Assembly: GCA_973895155.1 (NCBI GenBank)
Contig: OZ316893.1
Location: forward strand, 1,488,001 to 1,552,000
DNA length: 64,000 bases
DNA from: Marsupella aquatica
Lineage: Eukaryota > Marchantiophyta
Direction of reading: 5' to 3'
The notes below the pieces were generated by a model, which searched no databases, was not told the origin of the DNA, and worked only from the letters and a program-made list of their open reading frames with translations. A program made the translations under genes and the position numbers. Every line of letters begins with the position of its first letter. Position 1 is the first letter of the stretch. This document shows positions 12,385 through 20,153 of the stretch, piece by piece.

Positions 12385-12402
12385 GCTAGCGATCTCGCTA
12401 GC
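12385..12402. repeat. 18-bp palindrome, copy 5 (perfect arms)
   Basis: Identical to copy 4. It lies 180 bp upstream of the transposase start, in the spacer between the two divergent element genes. Confidence 0.8.
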
Positions 12403-12482
12403 TTGGTTTTGCTAGTTTTTTGACAATGAAACAAATCGTTGATTTCACCTCTTTTTAAGGATATCTGTGTCATTGCTTTTAT

Positions 12483-12500
12483 GCCAGCAATATTGCTAGC
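12483..12500. repeat. 18-bp palindrome, copy 6 (covarying arms)
   Basis: GCCAGCAATATTGCTAGC. The CGA-to-CAA change in the left arm is matched by TCG-to-TTG in the right arm, so symmetry is kept. It lies in the same divergent spacer, 81 bp from copy 5. Confidence 0.75.
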
Positions 12501-12891
12501 TAGCCAAAAAGTCAACTGATTTTGACAAAGTTTACCGTTAGGATTCCGTTGGGAATAGTCAACGGGTACCATAATTTCAACGGTAAAAATTACAGCTGAC
12601 ACCTGGAGCATTTTGTATGGATAAGATTATCCCAGTCATGAAGGTTGTTCTTCGAGTTTTCCAAAAAGTACAACCAGTGGTCTTTGCTAGGAGATTTTTG
12701 TTATTCCTTCCATTGTACTGTCGATCATTTCAGTATTCACTATCGTAACTCTGTAAGGCTTTGTTGGGAGTTCGTAACAATTTGTACGGCTGTCCTAATT
12801 CTCCAAAAGGAGGTGCTGTGTGGACATTTTTCACGCGTGCAACTGCTGCAATCTTCGGACATGAGCACTCTTCTCCAAAGGGTTTTATTTC

Positions 12892-15569
12892 ATGGAGTCA
12901 TTGTTGTCTCCAGAGAGTATTTCTTCGAGAGGATCATTTCAGTCGAGGGAGTCAACAAGGAGAGAAACTAGGTCCATAGCGAACAAGAAAGCACTTGCAG
13001 CAGGATTGAAGACTCCAAGGCGGCCCAAGATGGTGACGACGGTAGATGTAGTTGCTCTAGTGTTTGATCCGAGCGCTTCGGAACCTTACACAGTTGTCAA
13101 AAACCGTCATCTTCACTCGTTCAGAGTGAATGAGTTTGGATTTGCATTGGCTCCCCCTCGAATTCCTCTCTGCCGGATGAGGAACATGCAGATTGTCCGG
13201 TCTCTGCAGAAGGATTCCATTGCGATAGACACATTGAAGTCCGAGTTCAAAATGTAGGGTTACATCAAAGATGCACCTCGGTTTTACGTTCAGATGACAA
13301 ACGAGGAAGGAGAAAACCATATACGTACCAATGCCATCCGTGAAACTTGGGATGATATTTGGGTGACATTGCAGAACGAGGAGTTTGAGCGCAAATGTGA
13401 TTCTCATGTTTCTTTCTAGATCCTCAAGGACAAAATGTTCTATGTTTTCGATGGAAACCACCGATTGTGGAGCCAACTGGCGGAGGAGCATCCAGATGAT
13501 ATTAAGTACCATCCTTGAGTTGTCTGCAAGATCTTTAAGGGTGAAAAGAACTCTTTTGTTCAGATCGAGTCGGTAATGCATGCATTGAACACGTGCAACT
13601 TCTCAGGATAAGATAGTTCTGAAATTCCTTTTTTACCATGTCACTTTCAGCTAGCGATCTCGCTAACATGAGGAATGTTGTGGTAGGTTAACTCAATGTC
13701 ATGTAGAGAATTCCTGGGTTTTGGAGGCTGAACGCGTCTAGAAGATTATGAACAATGACTTGTCCATTTACAAGGATATCATCGACGTTGAGAATTACAA
13801 ACTTTTCCAGTAGAAGATGGCCAACGTGCGGAAGGCGGCATGGTATTCAAAGAACATGACGCTGGATGCCTGCACTTATATTCTATCCGCTGCTAACATT
13901 GCATCGCAGTCCGAGGACCTGGAGAAGAAATTTTCTCTTAAGGAAGCTCAAGGCGAGCCCCTCTCTAAGGCTGCATAGGACTTAGCAATGCATGAAATGA
14001 TGAAAGAACAACTCGCTGATGTGAAAGTTCCAAAGATCGGTCCATTACTAAATCCAGAGTTTGGAGACTTTTTCAAGAAATGTGTCGAAATGCATAACTA
14101 CTTCGAGAATGAGAGAAAGGAGGCCCAGAGAATAGATGACAAAGGAAGGGGAAATTTTCTTGTGGTCTTGATCGAGCTTGATTGTTCACTGGTGTGACCT
14201 CCTTATCCCCAGAGCTCCGATGTACACTCTTGGAGGCACAATGTCGTCCTGAGCTTCGGGAGAAATTCTTTCATCCAGGTCAATTCTCAGATAGTGAGAC
14301 TAAGCTTTGGCTTCATCGTTGGGCAGTGTGGGAGAAAGTCGAGTCAATTGCGTCTTCCCTCATGTCTGAAATTGTTTCTGAGGTAATGCCTACTGTCCGT
14401 GAGTCGAGTCGCTAATCCTTGACATTGAGGAGGATTTTGAGGATTTCCAAACTCGTGTGAAAACTCGTTTCTTCAAGCACATTTGGCCACCCAAGACAGG
14501 AGAGAAGGTAGACATTGCATTATTTCGGAGGAGAGCGAAGAGATACACCGATCGATTTTTTGTAGACAGAGACGTAGCAGACAAATTCTACTGGTGGTCC
14601 TAGCTACCCAGCCTGCTTCTCCCCATGGATAGCCGGAGTAAAAGAGGACCCTACAAGTGATAAGTTTGGGGAATATTGTATGTTTCCTTGTGAGGGAAGT
14701 GAAGCTCCAAGGAGATTGAGCGAGTGGGAGGTTCTTCACTGTCCATGGTATTTGGACTCGGACAAATGGTCTGTGACATTTGACACTGTAGAGAAAGCAG
14801 CTCTTCACATGATCAATCGAGGATTCCTTCTGGAATCTTACATCTCCGAGTCCAAATTGGCACCCACTAACGCTGAAGTTGGTGGTTGTGAGGCTTGTCT
14901 AAGTGGTGTAGCTGCCATAGTGGATAGGAGTCAAGCACGGAAGCCAAGAAAAGGAGCATTGAAGGACACATCTAAAGATGGGTCCCAGATATCAGGGAAG
15001 CCAAGTAAGTCTGTCAATTTTATGTTACTTTTTATTTTGAAGTTCGGATGTGTGTCAAATATACAGACACTAATGTCTTTTGCTTCACAGAGAGGAGGAA
15101 GGGAGCGGCTTCTGAGAGTTTGAAGAGTGGAGCAGATGATGGTGAGGAACCTCAGTCCCCAGATGTCAAAGTCACAACAAAGAGCGCAATGGATTTACGA
15201 AGTATAAAGCGTTTGAAATGGAAGTGGAATATCCAGATTCTTTCAGATTCGGACAATGAGGAAATTTCAGTTGCTCAAGGTGTTGCTCGGATGTGTGGTT
15301 TGAAGATGGATGGGCAGCGATATTTCCTCGCTCATAGCAATTTGACCGATACTGCAAACTCAATTAGCGTAAGTAAAGTGAGGCCATCTTGGATGGGAGA
15401 TGGAGATCGATGGATTACTGGGATGTCGAAGAGCATAGAGTGCCCGAACGCTGTCGTAATTAATGGAACTGAGATTTACTATTTTGCCACCATTTTTTTG
15501 CAAAATTACTACCTTGCCATGGTTTTTAGATTATTTACTAGAATGCCACCTTTTTGCAGCAGTGGTTAA
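12892..15569 (+). pseudogene. Element-borne gene with ParB/sulfiredoxin-like DGNHR motif, decayed
   Basis: It starts at ATG 12892, about 690 bp from the divergent transposase start. The first block (12892-13611) encodes a Ser/Arg-rich leader, then LQKDSIAIDTLKSEFKM, FYVFDGNHRLWSQLAEEHP (DGNHRL at 13450-13467) and VQIESVMHALNT. The last two resemble the ParB/sulfiredoxin-type core with its [D/G]xNHR motif. Four in-frame stops break this block (13255, 13417, 13516, 13609). Further coding-like stretches run 13720-14170, 14200-14640 and 14680-15004, then a clean intron (donor 15005, acceptor 15090) and a C-terminal exon with LKWKWNIQILSDSDNEE. A later donor-like AGC|GTAAGT at 15367 suggests the gene once went on toward the point where the Copia now lies. 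I know of no named family with this architecture. It could be an accessory transposition protein or a captured host gene. Confidence 0.55.
13650..13667. repeat. 18-bp palindrome, copy 7
   Basis: GCTAGCGATCTCGCTAAC: one arm mismatch. It lies in a non-coding gap of the ParB-like gene, probably an intron. Confidence 0.75.
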
Positions 15570-16059
15570 GTTAACCACCTATGGTTAACTCATACTCATC
15601 CGACGACCAAAATCATGCCACATGTCTGCATCCAATGGCGGGGATTTCCCTCAAAAATCCCTACCCACCTTGTTCTGCCCCAGCTGAAGGGGTTTGTTGC
15701 CTAGTATGAGCTCACCCCTGCCCGCCCTCTCCCACTATCGAAAACCTCTCCCTGATATTCTTGGTTCGTTCCTATCAATCCCGTCGCCTCCTAATCCTTG
15801 CTTTTAGGGTAGGAACAAAACACAAACATTGCACTCACGTATTTCCCAAAGAAAATGCGATTTGAATACAGGACTTGCAATTTCGCCAAAGGAAATGGGA
15901 GTTGACAGTGACAGTAGACCTTCCACTTCCGTGTCATATATCTTTGCATCGGGTAGGCTCTTTTCTTTGCTGCATATGCAGTGTGATATTTGATGAGTAT
16001 AGACGATAATCGCAACGGTAAGCACATGACATATCCAACATGCAAGTAGTCGACACAAG
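15570..16059. other. Spacer between the ParB-like gene and the nested Copia
   Basis: About 490 bp with no convincing coding content. A small inverted motif around GTGGTTAAGTTAACCAC lies at its left edge. It probably held the 3' end of the element gene. Confidence 0.4.
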
Positions 16060-16131
16060 AGATACGTGGTTCACCTCCTTGAGGCTACGTCCACGGGAAC
16101 ACACAAGAGAGCTTTCCTGAACTCTAAGCCC

Positions 16132-16463
16132 GTCGACTATACCGAGTCTCCACAGTGTAAGCTCTCTCTATCTCTCAAGTGACTCCATAACAATGAGCCT
16201 TGGTTCTTCATCTCCAAGCACACGTGCCTCTTATGATATAGTGTGCAACTTAGTTAACCTACCACATTGTTGTATCTAATCACGTAGTTGTACCTAACCA
16301 CATTGTTGTACCTAATCACGTAGTTGTACCTAACCACATTGTTGTACCTAATCACGTAGTTGTACCTAACCACATTGTTGTACCTAACCATGTTGTTGTA
16401 CCAACCCACGTTGTTGTACCAACCACGTCATACCTAACCTAGACGTAAGAGTAAATACCCAAC
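16132..16463 (-). repeat. LTR copy in inverted orientation, with 36-bp tandem units
   Basis: The reverse complement of this segment matches 18671-18968 almost throughout, starting at GTTGGGTATTTACTCTTA. It has one more 36-bp unit (CACATTGTTGTACCTAATCA and continuing) than the right copy. Homology to a Copia R-U5 end continues leftward to about 16060. Confidence 0.85.
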
Positions 16464-16546
16464 TAGGCTCGTGGGCTACGTGGCAGTGATAACCTTTGAG
16501 TTTTTTGAGAAGTTAAGAAAAACGTCATTTTTTCTTGATTTCTCAC

Positions 16547-16929
16547 ATGAGTGACTTGGAGGAGGGTTCTATTGAGTCACCGGAGAGAAGAGAGGAGGAA
16601 GCAGAAGATCTAGTGGAATTGTGGTCACCGGTATTGCGGCGAGTGACAAGAAAAAGGATGGGGACAATCAAGCTTGGAGGTCCCAAGTTTGAGGTTACAA
16701 AATACGATGGCCGCACGGACTACTTGTTGTGGGAGCGACAAGTGAAGGGGGTAGTCCGTGCGACCGGGTTTGGGAAATTGCTGAAGGACCAGCCAAATGA
16801 GGTCGACAATGATGATTGACAGGACATGCAGGAGCAGGCTGTGAGCACCATGATGCTCTATCTTTAGCCTAATGTCATCAAGCAATTGGCAGACCATGTC
16901 AATTGTGCATCATTGTTTGCCGCGTTGGA
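16547..16929 (+). pseudogene. Copia gag N-terminal fragment
   Basis: ATG 16547 starts MSDLEEGSIESPERREEEAE. A UBN2/gag-type segment follows (GPKFEVTKYDGRTDYLLWER, then VKGVVRATGFGKLL). In-frame stops at 16817-16819 (TGA) and 16867-16869 (TAG) break it, and it ends at SLFAALD where the telomere-like tract begins. Confidence 0.75.
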
Positions 16930-16954
16930 TTTAGGGTTTAGGGTTTAGGGTTTA
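16930..16954 (+). repeat. Interstitial telomere-like repeat at a deletion junction
   Basis: Three perfect TTTAGGG units plus TTTA (25 bp) lie exactly between the broken gag and the start of the reverse transcriptase fragment. Confidence 0.9.
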
Positions 16955-18479
16955 ATGCAAACGGAGATGCAGTCACTAAAGGACAACAAAACTTGGGAGC
17001 TTGTTAAGCTGCCTAAGGGTCAGCAAGTGGTGGACAGCAAGTGGATTTACAAGCTGAAGGATAATTCCACAGGAGGTGGATCGAAGGTCTACAAGGCTAG
17101 GTTGGTAGCAAAGGGATTCACACAAGAGAAAGGTGTGGATTACAATGAGGTCTTCTCACCAATTGCTAAATACTCTACAATACGGCTATTGTGTACTTGT
17201 TGTAATGTTTGGTCTGCTGCTAGATCAGATGGATGTTGTCACAGCTTTCCTCTATGGCACCTTGGAAGATGTGATCTTCATGAGACAACCGCTAGGTTTT
17301 GTGAAGAGAGGACAGGAGGAATTGGTTTGCAGATTGCTGAAATCCTTGTATGAGTTGAAGCAGTCACCAAGACAGTGGAACAAGCGGTTTGACGATTGGA
17401 TTCGGTCACAAGGTTTTCACAGAAGTGTATTTGATCCTTGTGTGTATTTGAAACCCGTGAAGAATGTTGTCTTTGGGTTCATTGTATTAGTACTTTATGT
17501 GGATGACATGCTTATTGCGGCCAAGGATAGGTCTGAGATTGTTAAGCTTAAGGCACTGCTCAGTGCAGAGTTTAAGATGAAGGACATGGGGCCAACTAAG
17601 AGGATTTTGGGTATGGAGATCACTAGGGACTTGGAGGCTGGTAAGCTATGGTTGACACAGAGCAGTTATGCGAGGAAGGTAATTGCTAGGTTCAACATGG
17701 GAGATAGCAAGCCAGTAAGTACCCCTTTGGCTCCACACTTCAAATTGTCATCAGCTTTCTGTCCCACAGATGCGATAGAGAAGGGGCTGATGTCAAAGGT
17801 TCCTTATGATAAGGCAGTGGGAAGTCTCATGTATTTGATGACTTGCACTAGACCTGATCTTGCCATGGCTATGGGCAAGGTGAGTAGGTACATGTCAAAT
17901 CGAGGGAAGGTACATTGGGAAGCAGTGAAGTGGATTATCAGGTACTTGAAGGGTACCGTGGATCATGGTCTTTTATTTGATGCGAATGCAAAGAATGCTA
18001 GATCATTGATTGGCTATGTAGATTCTGACTATGGACAAGATTTGGACCGAAGGAGATCAACAACAGGATACGTGTTCACACTTGGCGGTGGATGCATAAG
18101 TTGGAGGTCTACTTTGCAGAAGTGTATTGCTCAGTCTACTACAAAAGTGGAGTATGTTGCAACTGCGGAAGCAGCAAAGGAAGCGATTTGGTTGGATAGA
18201 CTTATCACTGAAATGGGATTGCCACAGGGGAATGTGAAGCTCCATTGTGATAGTCAAAGTGCGCTCCACCTTGCTGTGAACCAGGTGATGGACAGCAGAG
18301 TGAAGCACATTGACGTCAGGTACCATTTTATCAGGCAGACTGTGTCTGATAATTTGTTTGAGCTAGTCAAGATTGATGGTAAACTCAACCCGGCTGACGC
18401 ATTTACCAAAGTGATTCATTTGGAGAGTTTCTCTAGACACCGTGACGTATTGCAGGTTTTGCAATTGCATCACAAGTAA
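16955..18479 (+). pseudogene. Copia reverse transcriptase-RNase H fragment
   Basis: The first frame (16955 to about 17200) encodes [10 protein letters not shown] and [20 protein letters not shown]. After a frameshift near 17200 the frame changes and runs to TAA 18479. Diagnostic motifs: [36 protein letters not shown], the catalytic YVDDMLIA, GSLMYLMTCTRPDLA, GYVDSDYGQDLDRRRSTTGY, and DSQSALHLAVN. The usual STTEAEY of the RNase H domain is STTKVEY here, so a conserved acidic residue is missing. Confidence 0.92.
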
Positions 18480-18670
18480 AGTTTTCTTAACATTCATTGT
18501 AATTACTGATATATGCTCTTACTCATTCCTATGTATTAGGCTACGGCTTAGTTCTGGTTTGCTCTAGTTAGAGAGGAAAACCGATTTGGTTTTTGTCCAG
18601 AACTTCCTGCTGAGGGATCATATACATTGGTAGTATTACTCTCCCCTAAACCAGAGTCAAGGGGAAGATT

Positions 18671-18968
18671 GTTGGGTATTTACTCTTATGTCTAGGTTAG
18701 GTATGACGTGGTTGGTACAACATCGTGGGTTGGTACAACAACATAATTAGGTACAACAATGTGGTTAGGTACAATTACGTGATTAGGTACAACAATGTGG
18801 TTAGGTACAACTACGTGATTAGATACAACAATGTGGTTAGGTTAACTAAGTTGCACACTATATCATAAGAGACACGTGTGCTTGGAGATGAAGAACCAAG
18901 GCTCATTGTTATGGAGTCACTTGAGAGATAAGGAGAGCTTACACTGTGGAGACTCGGTATAGCCGACC
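18671..18968 (+). repeat. 3' LTR of the nested Copia, truncated
   Basis: It begins TGTTGGGTATTTACTC directly after the polypurine tract and matches the inverted left copy until about 18968, where homology stops before the U5 end. Confidence 0.8.
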
Positions 18969-19239
18969 ACACTTCCAATGTAAAGAGGTTCCATATTATG
19001 ATGGAAGTTTCTAGTTTTGGTATTCTTTTTTAGAAGAGTAAAATGTGTGTGCCTCTAAGTATGGAATACATATGACAATCATGAATGATTTTTCATTGTG
19101 ATATTCTTTTCATTATTGTAAGAGGTGGAAAATTGAGATTTTTTTGGCATTGTTTTCATGGAATGTGCGAGAAATTCATCCGCCAAAAATGTCTCGCTAA
19201 CAATGTTGCCTCACTAGCAAAATCTCCTGTTTACTGGCA

Positions 19240-19266
19240 CCGTACAATTCCTCTGCACAATTCCTC
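19240..19266 (-). repeat. Right terminal inverted repeat of the Mutator-like element
   Basis: The segment around 19235-19266 contains GTTTACTGGCACCGTACAAT, whose reverse complement pairs with the left terminus. The terminal ACAATTCCTCTGC is locally duplicated, so two registers of the end are possible. The register with the 9-bp target duplication puts the end at 19266. Confidence 0.75.
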
Positions 19267-19275
19267 TGCGTAGTT
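19267..19275. repeat. Target site duplication, right copy (TGCGTAGTT)
   Basis: Exact match to 6107-6115. The host sequence that follows (CATCTAAACTTGAGC) continues the unit B empty-site sequence. Confidence 0.88.
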
Positions 19276-19881
19276 CATCTAAACTTGAGCTTTTCGTTTT
19301 ATGGGTGGGAGCTTGTTTCTAGAACGCATTTAATCCAATCAACCATGCTGATCTATTACAGTCTATCCTTCAATCAAGGCTTAGTGATCCTTCCTTGTTT
19401 CCAACTTTCTTCAGCCTGCTCGCTGACTTCTCAATGGTACAGCTCCGTGATTGACAATATAGCTGCTCGAGCTGAGGGCAGATGCCGCATACTGTAGATC
19501 AGGGAGGCAGCTTCATTTCTCAACGTGACGTGTGCACTTTGCTGTTCCTGTGAGAACTGTAGATTGGGTTGAGGCCTGTACTCTCGAAGTAATCATATCT
19601 CGTTATTCTGTGGCAAACGCATATACTTGCAAGCTTCATATGAGAGGGTTGAAAAGAACTGGCCTACATTCCAAGCAGGTCACTGTGTGGCCATTTATTT
19701 CCACCAAATTGGCAAATCTCCACTGGTAGGCATACAAATATAGTGTCTCGTTCATTTCGCAGGTACCTCAAAAGTGTTTTTCCCTTGTACAGATTAAAGT
19801 AATCGATTTCTAGATTGTGACTTTCGTAAGGGTGTGCCGTAAGTTGCTGTGAAGGTCCTGCTAAGGTACATGTCTGCAATG

Positions 19882-19899
19882 GGTTTAAACGTTTAAACC
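19882..19899. repeat. Perfect 18-bp palindrome downstream of fucosyltransferase copy A
   Basis: GGTTTAAACGTTTAAACC is fully self-complementary and lies about 255 bp beyond the stop codon. It is conserved at 27832-27849 in unit B. Confidence 0.85.
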
Positions 19900-20153
19900 A
19901 CCCGAGGATGTGCTCCCTTTTCTTTCGTCATCCAAAACTTGAATTGCTTCGACCCATACAGTTCTAGATGCAGCTGTATACGGAGGGCATCGATATATCG
20001 CTTACTCCCGTGAAACAAATTCATTGCCATCTTCTCCAAATGGATGTTCTCAGGTTCACCCTACACACAGCTTCCATCGCCGGTATCGGACGTTTTTCCA
20101 CGCGTGCAGCATTGAATCTCTGACCCGTAAACTGTATCCTCTTCAGCTGTTGC

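Larger units (their letters stand above)
16060..18968 (+). mobile_element. Nested, internally deleted Ty1/Copia retrotransposon with inverted LTR copies
   Basis: Order: an LTR copy in reverse orientation (about 16060-16463), a gag fragment (16547-16929), a telomere-like TTTAGGG tract (16930-16954), reverse transcriptase and RNase H (16955-18479), a purine-rich tract ending GGGGAAGAT (18650-18669), and a 3' LTR copy in forward orientation (18670-18968, truncated). The absence of the gag C-terminus, protease and integrase shows a large internal deletion at the TTTAGGG tract. The two LTR copies face each other, which is not the normal direct arrangement. Confidence 0.85.
6116..19266. mobile_element. 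13.15-kb Mutator-superfamily (MULE) element, degraded, with nested Copia
   Basis: The boundaries come from four agreeing signals: a 9-bp direct duplication (6107-6115 and 19267-19275), imperfect terminal inverted repeats of about 27 bp at both ends, an empty paralogous site in unit B, and a MULE-type transposase relic inside. Internal order: small + gene (7061-7864), transposase on the - strand (8418-12204), divergent + gene (12892-15569), nested Copia (16060-18968). An 18-bp palindrome recurs at seven or more places in spacers and introns. All genes carry stops or frameshifts, so this copy cannot act alone. Most MULEs are 3-5 kb; even without the nested retroelement this one is about 10 kb. 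Confidence 0.85.

Noticed and set aside
13057-13581. 174-codon - strand ORF
   Set aside because: It is antisense to the ParB-like block; the + strand translation shows the motif and coherent protein features despite stops.
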